Assembly: GCA_964533215.1 (NCBI GenBank)
Contig: CAZHLJ010000001.1
Coordinates: 434,001-498,000, forward strand
DNA length: 64,000 nt
Reading direction: 5' to 3'
Source: Bact-08 sp964533215
Lineage (GTDB): Bacteria; Bacteroidota; Bacteroidia; Bacteroidales; UBA932
In this document: one piece after another, positions 27,060 to 35,579 of the stretch
Layout: each line of letters begins with the position of its first letter
How positions within the stretch are numbered: the first letter of the stretch is position 1
Made by a program: the position numbers and the translations under genes
Notes under the pieces: generated by a model
Database searches by the model: none
Told to the model about the DNA's origin: nothing
What the model saw: the letters and a program-made list of their open reading frames with translations, nothing else

Positions 27060-28427
27060 ATGAAAAAAATAGTTTTTCTAACTTTATTAATTGCCTCGGC
27101 CCTTGCTACGGTTTCGTGTAGCTCAAACGGCGAAGGGACTGCCTATGCAAACCCGTTCGACACCGTCAGCGTGAGTAGCAGCAATGTTCGTGAAAAGATT
27201 ATTGCTATCAGCGATTTGCATCTGGGTAACGACTTGTCCTACTCAGAAAATGTAAAGCACTTGAAACGGTTGGAGCAGTTCCTCAATGAGGTCAGAACAT
27301 CGCGTACAATCAAGGAACTGGTTATAGGGGGCGATATGCTGGACGAATGGTATATCCCTACACGGACGGATACTTACGGTGGCAGCTCGCAGGCCAATTT
27401 TGTCAGGAAAACAGTAGCGGCGAATAAGGGTGTATTCGATGTATTAAACAGAATTATCAAGGATGGCAAGGTAAAGCTCACGTATATCCCAGGTAATCAC
27501 GATATGGAATTCTCTCCTGAGAATATAAATATAGCAATGCCTGGCGTGAATCAGGCTCGCGATGCAAGCGGAAAGACTGCTGTAGGCACATATCATCCGG
27601 ACAGCTATCCTCAGATAGCCATTGAACATGGTCATAGATATGATTTCTTCAGTTCAATTGCGCCGAATGCCAATGAGAGTGAAGCTCCGGGAGCCATATT
27701 GCCTCCAGGATATTTCTTCGCCCGCATAGCTGCCAATTCGTTTACAGACCCTACCACACAAGAGACCGCTACAAAAGTGCCAACCGTCACTTTAAATGAT
27801 CCGGGCAATCCTGAACAGTATACCAAATTCGTTTATTATACCTTGTGGAAGACGGTTATGGAGCAAGTGATATATGTAAAAGACAATTTTGCAGAATCGA
27901 TTATCAAGACTAACGTTGGACATTACACGAAGACTTATTCCATTAATGATATTCTGCCTAAAAACAGCCCTACTGACGGCAGCATCCATATGAACCTGTA
28001 TGATGGTCTGTTTACCCAGGCTAATTGGGAAGCACGTCTTAAGTACAACAATGCACCAGTAATGACGGATATCAATAAGGCGTTGGTGGGCAGCTTGAAA
28101 ACCGAGTTTCTCGATGAACAGTCGAATGTGCAGTATTTTCAGAATACTAACTCAAATGTGCGCATTGTAGTGTTCGGACACTCTCACAAGCCGATGATTA
28201 AATCATATACTAACCTCAATGGCGAAGCATGTATTTATGCCAATTCCGGCACATGGGAAGATAAGAAAACCCGGGACAAGAACGCTGTAATAGATCAGGA
28301 CGCTATTAATATGGATTTCATTATGATTTATCCTGTAAATTCGGACAAGAAGAAGCTGCAGGTGGCATTGTATCAGTACCGCTATGGCAAGCATATGTTT
28401 GTAGATAGCAAAGAGGTGAATTTGTAG
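27060..28427 (+). CDS. Metallophosphoesterase (calcineurin-like) lipoprotein
   Basis: A 455-residue lipoprotein (lipobox Ala-Thr-Val-Ser-Cys, Cys20). All dinuclear metal motifs are visible in order: AISDLHLG (Asp52, His54), VIGGDMLDEW (Asp92), YIPGNHD (145-148), IEHGHRYDF, and VFGHSHKP near the C-terminus. The fold hydrolyses phosphomonoesters or diesters. Between GNHD and the last motif there is a long insert of about 150 residues. The lipid anchor places it outside the cytoplasm. The substrate is unknown; nearby genes give no clear pathway. Confidence 0.87.
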   Translation: MKKIVFLTLLIASALATVSCSSNGEGTAYANPFDTVSVSSSNVREKIIAISDLHLGNDLSYSENVKHLKRLEQFLNEVRTSRTIKELVIGGDMLDEWYIPTRTDTYGGSSQANFVRKTVAANKGVFDVLNRIIKDGKVKLTYIPGNHDMEFSPENINIAMPGVNQARDASGKTAVGTYHPDSYPQIAIEHGHRYDFFSSIAPNANESEAPGAILPPGYFFARIAANSFTDPTTQETATKVPTVTLNDPGNPEQYTKFVYYTLWKTVMEQVIYVKDNFAESIIKTNVGHYTKTYSINDILPKNSPTDGSIHMNLYDGLFTQANWEARLKYNNAPVMTDINKALVGSLKTEFLDEQSNVQYFQNTNSNVRIVVFGHSHKPMIKSYTNLNGEACIYANSGTWEDKKTRDKNAVIDQDAINMDFIMIYPVNSDKKKLQVALYQYRYGKHMFVDSKEVNL

Positions 28428-28469
28428 AATTCTCCTCTGCATTTACTTTCTGTCAAACAAAATATTATT

Positions 28470-28672
28470 TATCTTCGCAGCATGATTAACAATCTATCTA
28501 AATCGGATTTGGTGTTCTAAACAATCTGTATTCCTTGTACAGATTGTCCTTTCGTTAATTCTCGAGTATCTCTATTCGAGAATGGTTACTTTTTATATCA
28601 ATTTAATTTAAATCTGCGTGCAATGATGAATGCTTTGAGTTGCTTTCACATGCATGCTATAAAGTTAAGATC
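28470..28672 (+). promoter_or_regulatory. Attenuator-like leader of the methyltransferase-RsgA2 operon
   Basis: A -7-like TATCTTCG lies at 28470-28477. A 12-codon ORF follows (28482-28520). Its stop codon directly abuts hairpin 1 (ACAATCTGTA 28521-28530 with TACAGATTGT 28538-28547, 10 pairs). Hairpin 2 follows (TTCTCGA 28559-28565 with TCGAGAA 28576-28582, 7 pairs). A second small ORF then ends on the methyltransferase start codon. This order, short peptide then alternative RNA structure then gene, is that of translation- or transcription-attenuation leaders. The function is inferred. Confidence 0.45.
28482..28520 (+). CDS. Possible leader peptide 1 (MINNLSKSDLVF)
   Basis: A 12-residue ORF that begins within a few bases of the predicted transcription start and ends immediately before hairpin 1. 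It may be translated as a near-leaderless peptide. No ribosome-binding site can be seen, so translation is uncertain. Confidence 0.3.
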   Translation: MINNLSKSDLVF

Positions 28673-28676
28673 ATGA
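28623..28676 (+). CDS. Possible leader peptide 2, coupled to the methyltransferase
   Basis: A 17-residue ORF (two ATG codons at its start) whose TGA overlaps the ATG of the methyltransferase gene as ATGA. Such overlap can couple translation of the two. It could also be a chance frame. Confidence 0.25.
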   Translation: MMNALSCFHMHAIKLRS

Positions 28677-29452
28677 ACAACGAAAATAAATCAATTCACG
28701 AATTCGATTTCAATTTAATCTGCGAATATTTCTCAAATCTTGAACGTCAAGGGCCAGGTAGTCCTGATGTAACTATCAAAGCATTGAGCTTTATAGATAA
28801 CCTAACCGACAAATCTCTGATTGCCGATATTGGTTGCGGAACAGGCGGTCAGACAATGGTGCTGGCACAGAATGCTCCGGGACAGATTACCGGACTTGAC
28901 TTGTTCCCCGGCTTTATCGATATCTTTAATCATAATGCAAGAGATATGGGATTACAAGACAGGGTAAAGGGTCTTGTAGGTTCAATGTTTGAGCTCCCTT
29001 TCAAAAATGAGGAGTTTGACCTTATATGGTCAGAAGGAGCAATTTATCATATCGGCTTTGAACGGGGTATGAACGAGTGGCGTAAGTATTTGAAAACCGG
29101 AGGATATATTGCCGTGACTGAATGTTCCTGGTTTACAGAAGAACGTCCTGCGGAAATCAACGACTTCTGGATGGAGGCATATCCCGAAATTGATACAATT
29201 TCAAACAAAGTTGCCCAGATTCAGAAAGCAGGATATTTACCGGTTGCTACCTTTATTCTACCGGAAAATTGCTGGACTGAATATTATTATTCCCCTGAGG
29301 CTAAAGCCCGGGATAAGTTCCTATGTAAATATGCCGGAAATAAGACTGCCGAGGATTTAGTAGCGTTTCAACGGTATGAAGAAGAGCTATATTACAAGTA
29401 TAAGGAGTTTTACGGCTATGTATTTTTCATCGCAAAAAAGGTTGGGAAATGA
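28673..29452 (+). CDS. Class I SAM-dependent methyltransferase
   Basis: 259 residues from the ATG at 28673. The SAM-binding motif I is ADIGCGTGG (51-59), followed by an acidic end of strand 2 (ITGLDLFPGF) and a DLIWSEGAIYHIGFERGMNE segment typical of the Methyltransf_11/25 group acting on small molecules or cofactors. The C-terminal third (FWMEAYPEIDTI onward) is a lid-like region. It overlaps the downstream RsgA-like GTPase gene by 4 bases, so the two are translationally coupled. The substrate is unknown. Coupling to a ribosome-assembly GTPase and an attenuator-like leader makes a link to translation stress possible but unproven. Confidence 0.82.
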   Translation: MNNENKSIHEFDFNLICEYFSNLERQGPGSPDVTIKALSFIDNLTDKSLIADIGCGTGGQTMVLAQNAPGQITGLDLFPGFIDIFNHNARDMGLQDRVKGLVGSMFELPFKNEEFDLIWSEGAIYHIGFERGMNEWRKYLKTGGYIAVTECSWFTEERPAEINDFWMEAYPEIDTISNKVAQIQKAGYLPVATFILPENCWTEYYYSPEAKARDKFLCKYAGNKTAEDLVAFQRYEEELYYKYKEFYGYVFFIAKKVGK

Positions 29453-30504
29453 TTAATTTATGTACTTACGGTTGGAACGATATGTTAAACCGGTTAAAGC
29501 AAGAATCAGCCTATAAAACCTTACTTCATGGAAGGGTAGCTATTGTACATCGTACCTGCTATGAAGTTATTTCCGAAAATGGTCGGTTTATATGTGAGTT
29601 GACAGGAAATATGATGTTCGGTAAGTCGGACTTTGAGCTGCCATGTACGGGCGATTGGGTGATTTTTCAACAATTCGATGACAACAAAGGAATCATCGTT
29701 GATCTTTTACCTCGTGAAAGGACCTTGTATCGTAAGAAAAGCGGGACGATTGCCGACAAACAAGCCATTGCTGCCTATGTAGACAAGGCCTTTATTGTGC
29801 AAAGCCTTGATGATAACTTCAATGTCCGCAGGGCCGAGCGTTTTATGGTTCAGATATTGGAAGCGGATATAAAACCTATATTTATACTCAATAAAGCCGA
29901 TTTGGGCTTTGACAGGCAGAAACTAGATGGGCAAATTAAACACATTGCCTCTCAGTTACCAATATTTTTTACAAGCATTCATCAACCTCAGACTATTATC
30001 AAATTAAGGGAATCTATATCGGAAGGCGAAACGGTTGTTTTTGTAGGCTCTTCCGGTGTGGGTAAAAGCTCTCTGGTTAATGCGCTCTGTGAAAATTCTG
30101 TCTTGCTAACCTCAGATATAAGCCTATCTACGGGAAAGGGGAGGCACACTTCTACCCGTCGTGAAATGGTATTGATGGATAATTCAGGTATTTTAATAGA
30201 CACTCCCGGCATTCGTGAATTTGGATTGACTTTTGACGATCCCGATGCACTTGCGGAAATCCTGGAAATTTCCAACTATGCAGAATCCTGCCGCTTTAAG
30301 GATTGTACACATACCAATGAACCTGAATGCGCAGTTTTGGAAGCTGTGAATAGTGGCATGCTGGATGTAAAAGTGTATGAAAGTTATTTGAAACTTAAAC
30401 GTGAAGCATGGCATTTCTCCACTTCTGAACATGAAAAACGGAAAATGGGCAAATCCTTTTCAAAACTCGTAGATGAAGTAAAGAGATTCAAAACGATTTC
30501 CTGA
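29449..30504 (+). CDS. RsgA-like circularly permuted GTPase, second copy
   Basis: A 351-residue protein with the permuted G-motif order of ribosome small subunit-dependent GTPase A: NKAD (148-151), GSSGVGKSS (200-208), GRHTST (231-236), DTPG (251-254). The C-terminal zinc knuckle has Cys281, Cys286, His288 and Cys294. An N-terminal OB-fold-like region precedes the GTPase core. RsgA helps 30S maturation in the cytoplasm. A second, shorter paralogue of more standard form is at 44652-45590, so this one may be specialised. It is longer by about 40 residues and is coupled to a methyltransferase instead of housekeeping genes. Confidence 0.9.
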   Translation: MINLCTYGWNDMLNRLKQESAYKTLLHGRVAIVHRTCYEVISENGRFICELTGNMMFGKSDFELPCTGDWVIFQQFDDNKGIIVDLLPRERTLYRKKSGTIADKQAIAAYVDKAFIVQSLDDNFNVRRAERFMVQILEADIKPIFILNKADLGFDRQKLDGQIKHIASQLPIFFTSIHQPQTIIKLRESISEGETVVFVGSSGVGKSSLVNALCENSVLLTSDISLSTGKGRHTSTRREMVLMDNSGILIDTPGIREFGLTFDDPDALAEILEISNYAESCRFKDCTHTNEPECAVLEAVNSGMLDVKVYESYLKLKREAWHFSTSEHEKRKMGKSFSKLVDEVKRFKTIS

Positions 30505-30513
30505 CCTCTATTT

Positions 30514-30547
30514 ATATAGTGCGGAGTTACCTTACTCCGCACTATAT
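30514..30547 (+). terminator. Terminator hairpin after the RsgA-like gene
   Basis: ATATAGTGCGGAGT and ACTCCGCACTATAT form a perfect 14-pair stem with a 6-base loop just after the stop codon. The T-run is short. Confidence 0.75.
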
Positions 30548-30619
30548 TTAGATTGCGGACTCTGGTTTTATAGCCCCTGAAAAAAGTGTGTCAACATCAT
30601 TTTGATGTCAGAATCAGAT

Positions 30620-31286
30620 CTAGTAGGGGCCATTAAATTTGGGCATGCCATTATCCAACAATATTTTATAAGTCCTTGGAGTGTTTGCAGGTATTTGGCC
30701 GTTTGTTCCATATTCAGCAAAATCATCTTCCATATTTATTGTAAAAACGCCATTTGCTTTTTCTATAAGAGTTACGGCAAAAGGTTTATTGAAAACTACT
30801 TTGGCCTGCCCATTTCTCACAATAATTAGAGTTAAAAACCCAGGATTGCTGCTATACGCATAGCCTACGAAATAAAGAAGGGTGGTTAACGAGTCCAGTT
30901 GCTCATAATAATAGTTTACTCCACTTACAGGACAAAGAGCTGTTGGCTGAGTAAACCCATCCGTCCTGATTTGTATATTGAAAAATACTCCTGTTATTTT
31001 TCTTAATATCAACAACAACAAAGTCTCCGGGTTCATTTGACCAACCATTATAGTCATACAATGAAACCAAATAATTATCGTGATTCTTAGAAGTTTGAAA
31101 TGAAAAATCTGAGACCAAAGTATAGGGCTCAATATCGCTATAATTTGTGTTATTTATGTTTGAAATGAAATTCGGTTTTTCAATAACTACGCCATTTTCA
31201 ATAGAGTAAATTGGAGTTGAAGTTGTTTGACAAAAAAGCAAACATGGGAGCAATAACACACATAACAACGTCACAAAATATTTCAT
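30620..31286 (-). pseudogene. Frameshifted gene for a secreted protein of unknown function
   Basis: The 5' part (31286 to about 30955) encodes a signal peptide (MKYFVTLLCVLLLPCLLFCQ) and a soluble domain with SIFQYTNQDGW. The 3' part (about 30955 to 30620) continues in another frame with TQPTALCPVSGVNYYYEQL and a beta-rich end (VVFNKPFAVTLIEKANGVF). Removing one G from the GGATGGGTTT run near 30955 (minus strand) joins them into about 220 residues as ...NQDGW-FTQPT.... It is either a recent pseudogene, a sequencing error, or a frameshifted product. It lies 11 bases after the lipoprotein gene at 31298-32140 on the same strand. Confidence 0.6.
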
Positions 31287-31297
31287 ATCCTTTACTT

Positions 31298-32140
31298 CTA
31301 ATTTACTTGCCTGTAAACAATTCTTAATCGCATTGGTGTCGTTGTTTTAGCATCTTTCCATCTAACTTCTATTGTTGAAGGCAGCCCATATTCGTTGTAT
31401 GTATATATCCACTTTGTCCCATTAATATTTTCTGTCATATTATTTACTGATAATTGTCTTTGTAAATCTGCTTCTTCATTAAATGGGAGGGGATTATAGA
31501 TAAAAAGATACTCTAGATTAAAGTTAGGTCTTGGGTGATTGTCGTAATTGAATTCTTGAATGGAAACTCTTTTTGTTTTAGGTACGGGATTGCCAAAGTT
31601 GTCTTGCATAGGGTATTCGCAGATGTATTTGATTACATTCCCTTTATTGTTGTAGACAATTGAGTCTGCATATACCATTGTTTCTAAGTTGTATTTTAAA
31701 GTTCCTGTGAGATATTCATTTTTGTATCGATAATTAGTATTAGATGGAAATTGTTGATTGCCCATAAGAAATGCCGTTTTATCTATTTTCCCCATAGAAT
31801 TGTAAAAAATGTGAGTTTCATAATTAAACTGATTATATGATATGTCCTTATGAATGATTTTTGATACGAGACCATTCTGATATTCAAATTCATCTGTATA
31901 AGCAGCCCATTCTGATTGATAATTTTCCCCCAAATGTTCAGATACAGATTTTTTTATTAGTCTGTTTTCGTTGTCATAAGAATATTCTGCCACAAGGTCA
32001 TTAAAGTAATCATATATCTTATCCACTACGAATTGTTTTTCTTTCTCTACTAGTGTTTGATCATCTTTTTGGCAACTGGATAAAACCAATAAACCTGCCA
32101 AAACAAAAAATAGTTTAAAGTAAATTGCTTGATGTCTCAT
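31298..32140 (-). CDS. Hypothetical lipoprotein with YD/RHS-like beta repeats
   Basis: A 280-residue lipoprotein (lipobox Leu-Ser-Ser-Cys, Cys23). Repeated units such as EYSYDNENRLIKKSVSE, DEFEYQNGLVSKIIHKD, IFYNSMGKIDKTAF, YNNKGNVIKYICEY and YTYNEYGLPSTIEVRW resemble the YD-type hairpins of Bacteroidota lipoproteins. No catalytic motif is apparent, and the function is unknown. It is the first gene of a two-gene unit whose second member is frameshifted. Confidence 0.62.
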   Translation of the reverse strand: MRHQAIYFKLFFVLAGLLVLSSCQKDDQTLVEKEKQFVVDKIYDYFNDLVAEYSYDNENRLIKKSVSEHLGENYQSEWAAYTDEFEYQNGLVSKIIHKDISYNQFNYETHIFYNSMGKIDKTAFLMGNQQFPSNTNYRYKNEYLTGTLKYNLETMVYADSIVYNNKGNVIKYICEYPMQDNFGNPVPKTKRVSIQEFNYDNHPRPNFNLEYLFIYNPLPFNEEADLQRQLSVNNMTENINGTKWIYTYNEYGLPSTIEVRWKDAKTTTPMRLRIVYRQVN

Positions 32141-32454
32141 ATGTTTGTTTTTATATTATTGACAACGGTCCGAGTGTATTATGTGGTCACTCTCTTATTC
32201 CGAAATCCATATGCCTCAAGGTGACTGAACCATATTCTGAGTTATAACCTGCCTGAAAGATTTACTCAAAATAAATCTCGCCTTTATATCCCTATTCTAC
32301 CGACTTTAAAGTTATAAATAATTTTTAGAGAAATGGCCGGAATTGACTAAATATCAGTTTAAAAGAATGAAAATCCTGCTACCCCAATATAACAACTACA
32401 TTTATTACAGAAGCTGAGACAAAGGCTGGGTAATAATCAATGGGCCAGGCCCAT
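32141..32454. other. Intergenic region without a recognisable gene
   Basis: AT-rich sequence with no supported ORF. It ends with a short palindrome ATGGGCC-A-GGCCCAT (32440-32454). Its GGCCCA can also pair with the 3' acceptor strand of the neighbouring tRNA. I see no other feature. Confidence 0.5.
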
Positions 32455-32491
32455 AAAAAAAGCACTAACGCAAATGCGTAGTGCTTTTTTT
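32455..32491 (-). terminator. Terminator following the CAU tRNA and str operon
   Basis: A 17-pair stem with one bulged base: AAAAAAAGCACTA(A)CGCA against TGCGTAGTGCTTTTTTT. It is flanked by T-runs on both strands and lies 1 base beyond the 3' end of the tRNA. Strong on either strand. Confidence 0.88.
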
Positions 32492-32492
32492 G

Positions 32493-32567
32493 TGGGCCCA
32501 GTTGGGCTTGAACCAACGACCCCCTGATTATGAGTCAGGTGCTACTAACCAACTGAGCTATGGGCCC
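32493..32567 (-). tRNA. tRNA with CAU anticodon (Met elongator or Ile2)
   Basis: A complete 75-base cloverleaf without encoded CCA: acceptor GGGCCCA/TGGGCCC, D arm with AGCTCAGTTGGTTAG, anticodon stem CCTGA/TCAGG with loop CTCATAA (anticodon CAT), and a T arm with GGTTCAAGCC. CAT may be elongator Met, or Ile2 modified by lysidine synthetase. Sequence alone does not settle it. It lies downstream of rpsJ on the same strand. Confidence 0.95.
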
Positions 32568-32599
32568 GGGAACTAATGTCAACTTTGGTTGACTATATA

Positions 32600-32905
32600 T
32601 CAGACTTTGATTTCCACTTCTACTCCACTAGGAAGCTCAAGCTTCATCAAAGCATCTACTGTCTTAGGAGTAGAGCTATAGATGTCAAGAAGACGGCGGA
32701 ATGAGTTCAGCTCGAACTGCTCACGTGCCTTCTTGTTAACGAATGTTGCACGGTTAACAGTGAAGATCTTCTTGTCTGTTGGAAGTGGAATAGGACCACT
32801 TACAACTGCGCCTGTTGCCTTTACTGTTTTTACAATCTTGTCAGCAGATTTATCAACCAACATATGATCGTAAGATTTAAGCTTTATTCTAATTTTTTGG
32901 CTCAT
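32600..32905 (-). CDS. rpsJ: 30S ribosomal protein S10
   Basis: 101 residues beginning MSQKIRIKLKSYDHMLVDKS, with GPIPLPTDKKIFTVNRATFV and the conserved C-terminal MKLELPSGVEVEIKV. It is a normal full-length S10 (NusE), which also joins transcription antitermination. It lies 37 bases after fusA in the str cluster. The expected next gene, rplC, does not follow; instead there is a tRNA and a strong terminator. Confidence 0.97.
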   Translation of the reverse strand: MSQKIRIKLKSYDHMLVDKSADKIVKTVKATGAVVSGPIPLPTDKKIFTVNRATFVNKKAREQFELNSFRRLLDIYSSTPKTVDALMKLELPSGVEVEIKV

Positions 32906-32942
32906 GTTATTTTATATTAACCAATTATTTTATCAAAATTAA

Positions 32943-35060
32943 TTATTCATCATCATCATCAAATTTCTTGCCACTAGCTTTTTCGATAACCTCTTTTGCA
33001 AGGTTGGCAGGAAGTTCTGAATAATGTGAAAATTCCATGGTACTGGTCGCTCTACCTGAAGAGAGGGTACGTAAGACTGTTACATAACCGAACTGTTCAG
33101 AAAGCGGAACCTTAGCTTTGACGATCCTGGCGTTTCCTTTGGAGTCCATAGAGGTAATCTGACCGCGACGCTTGTTAAGGTCACCGATAACATCACCCAT
33201 GTAATCCTCAGGAGTAACAACCTCAAGAGACATGATAGGCTCTTGGATTGCAGGACTAGCCTTAGGACATGATTTACGGAAAGCCTGTCTTGCGCAGATT
33301 TCGAATGACAATGCATCAGAGTCTACAGGATGGAATGAACCATCTTTAAGCACAACCTTCAAAGACTGAACCTCGTAACCTGCAAGAACACCATTGGCCA
33401 TTGCTGCCTTGAATCCTTTTTCGATAGCAGGGATATACTCTTTTGGAATATTACCACCTTTTACTTCGTCAACGAACTGAAGACCGACTACACTCTCCTC
33501 TGCAGGACCTATTTCGAATATAATATCTGCGAATTTACCACGGCCACCGCTCTGTTTCTTGAATACCTCCCTGTGCTGTACGGTTGAACGGATAGCCTCT
33601 TTGTAGTTAACCTGAGGAGCGCCCTGATTAATCTCTACATTGAATTCACGTCTCAGACGGTCAACAATGATCTCAAGGTGAAGTTCTCCCATACCGCTGA
33701 TTACAGTCTGACCGGTTTCATGGTCTGAACGTACAGTGAAAGTAGGGTCCTCTTCAGACAACTTAGAAAGTGCCATGCCCAGTTTGTCAAGATCTTTCTG
33801 AGTCTTTGGTTCAACAGCCAGTCCGATAACCGGATCTGGGAATGTTATTGACTCAAGGACGATAGGATGTGATTCAACACATACAGTATCTCCGGTACGA
33901 AGTTCCTTGAAACCTACAGCAGCACAGATGTCACCTGCCTCAACAAAATCGATAGGATTCTGTTTGTTTGAGTGCATCTGGTAGAGTCTGGCAACACGTT
34001 CCTTTTTACCGGAACGAGTGTTGAGTATATATGAACCTGAATCAAGCTTACCTGAATATGCCCTGATGAAAGCCAGACGGCCAACAAATGGGTCAGTAGC
34101 AATCTTGAATACAAGCCCGCAGAATGGTTCCTTAATATTTGATTTACGAATCTCCTCTTTTTCTGTGTCAGGATTGATACCTGTCACATGATCAACATCA
34201 AGTGGAGATGGAAGGTAACGCATAACAGCATCCAACAGGTACTGTACACCCTTGTTTTTGAAGGATGAACCGCAGCATGCAGGAACGACTGCCATATCAA
34301 TTGTTGCTTTTCTCAAAGCATCAACAATCTCTTGCTCAGAAATCGAAGCAGGGTCATCGAAGAACTTCTCAAGTATAGAGTCGTTGTACTCAGCTATAGA
34401 CTCGATAAGTTTTCCTCTCCACTCTTCAACCTCTGCAACCATATTTGCAGGGACCTCTTTAACTTCATAGTTAACCAGTTCCTTACTATCTTGGTCGTAG
34501 AAGTATGCTTTGTTGGAAATCAGATCGACAATTCCTTCGAATTTGTCTTCTGCTCCAATTGGTAGAACAATTGGAATTGCGCGGGCGCCCAGTTTAGTCC
34601 TTATCTCATCGACAACAGCCAAAAAGTCCGCACCTACACGGTCCATTTTATTTATATATGCTATTTTTGGAACGCGGTACTTGTCAGCCTGACGCCACAC
34701 AGTCTCCGATTGAGGCTGAACACGACCCACTGCACAAAATGTTGCTACTGTTCCATCTAAAACTCTGAGTGACCTCTCAACCTCAACGGTAAAGTCTACG
34801 TGACCCGGAGTGTCAATCAGATTTATCTGATACTGATTGCCCTCATAGTTCCAGAAAGCAGTGGTTGCAGCAGAGGTAATTGTGATACCCCTCTCTTGCT
34901 CCTGAACCATCCAGTCCATAGTTGCGGCTCCTTCGTGAACCTCACCTATCTTGTGGGTCTTGCCGGTGTAATAAAGAATTCGCTCTGATGTAGTAGTTTT
35001 ACCAGCATCAATGTGAGCCATTATACCAATGTTCCTTGTATATTTTAAATCTCTTGCCAT
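32943..35060 (-). CDS. fusA: Translation elongation factor G
   Basis: A 705-residue GTPase that drives ribosomal translocation. The G1 motif is AHIDAGKTTTSERILYYTG, G3 DTPGHVDFTVEVERSLRVLD, and G4 NKMDRVGAD. Domain IV/V sequences (VNYKEAIRSTVQHREVFKKQ and YMGDVIGDLNKRRGQITSM) complete the canonical EF-G. It has a short acidic C-terminus (KKFDDDDE). It is co-transcribed with rpsL and rpsG in the str operon. Confidence 0.98.
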   Translation of the reverse strand: MARDLKYTRNIGIMAHIDAGKTTTSERILYYTGKTHKIGEVHEGAATMDWMVQEQERGITITSAATTAFWNYEGNQYQINLIDTPGHVDFTVEVERSLRVLDGTVATFCAVGRVQPQSETVWRQADKYRVPKIAYINKMDRVGADFLAVVDEIRTKLGARAIPIVLPIGAEDKFEGIVDLISNKAYFYDQDSKELVNYEVKEVPANMVAEVEEWRGKLIESIAEYNDSILEKFFDDPASISEQEIVDALRKATIDMAVVPACCGSSFKNKGVQYLLDAVMRYLPSPLDVDHVTGINPDTEKEEIRKSNIKEPFCGLVFKIATDPFVGRLAFIRAYSGKLDSGSYILNTRSGKKERVARLYQMHSNKQNPIDFVEAGDICAAVGFKELRTGDTVCVESHPIVLESITFPDPVIGLAVEPKTQKDLDKLGMALSKLSEEDPTFTVRSDHETGQTVISGMGELHLEIIVDRLRREFNVEINQGAPQVNYKEAIRSTVQHREVFKKQSGGRGKFADIIFEIGPAEESVVGLQFVDEVKGGNIPKEYIPAIEKGFKAAMANGVLAGYEVQSLKVVLKDGSFHPVDSDALSFEICARQAFRKSCPKASPAIQEPIMSLEVVTPEDYMGDVIGDLNKRRGQITSMDSKGNARIVKAKVPLSEQFGYVTVLRTLSSGRATSTMEFSHYSELPANLAKEVIEKASGKKFDDDDE

Positions 35061-35077
35061 CTATCTATCTTATGGTA

Positions 35078-35554
35078 CTAAAAACGGAAGTGTGCAAACG
35101 CCTTGTTAGCTTCTGCCATTTTGTGCATATCTTCTTTTCTCTTGAATGCAGCACCTTCGTTGTTGTAGGCTGCCATAGTCTCGGCTGCCAACTTTTCTGC
35201 CATTGAATGTGCAGAACGTTTACGAGCGTACAGAATCATGTTTTTAATTGAAAGCGAAATCTTCCTTTCCGGACGCACCTCTGTAGGAACCTGGAAGTTT
35301 GCACCACCGACTCTGCGGCTCTTTACCTCAACTTGTGGGGTAATGTTTTCAAGTGCTTTTTTCCAAATTTCGAGAGGAGCCTTATCAGAATCTTTCATCT
35401 TCTCGCCGATAATGTCCATTGCATCATAGAAGATGCCATAGGCGATACTCTTCTTCCCCTGAATCATTAGATTATTCACGAATTGTGTTACCAAAACGTC
35501 GTGAAACTTCGGATCAGGAAGTAGAATCCTCTTTTTAGGCTTCGTTTTTCTCAT
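35078..35554 (-). CDS. rpsG: 30S ribosomal protein S7
   Basis: A 158-residue primary 16S rRNA-binding protein of the small-subunit head. MRKTKPKKRILLPDPKFHDV, the LVTQFVNNLMIQGKKSIAYG helix, and VEVKSRRVGGANFQVPTEVR are characteristic. It lies 25 bases after rpsL and 17 bases before fusA. Confidence 0.98.
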   Translation of the reverse strand: MRKTKPKKRILLPDPKFHDVLVTQFVNNLMIQGKKSIAYGIFYDAMDIIGEKMKDSDKAPLEIWKKALENITPQVEVKSRRVGGANFQVPTEVRPERKISLSIKNMILYARKRSAHSMAEKLAAETMAAYNNEGAAFKRKEDMHKMAEANKAFAHFRF

Positions 35555-35579
35555 TTGTTATAAAGTGTTTTGTGTAAAA

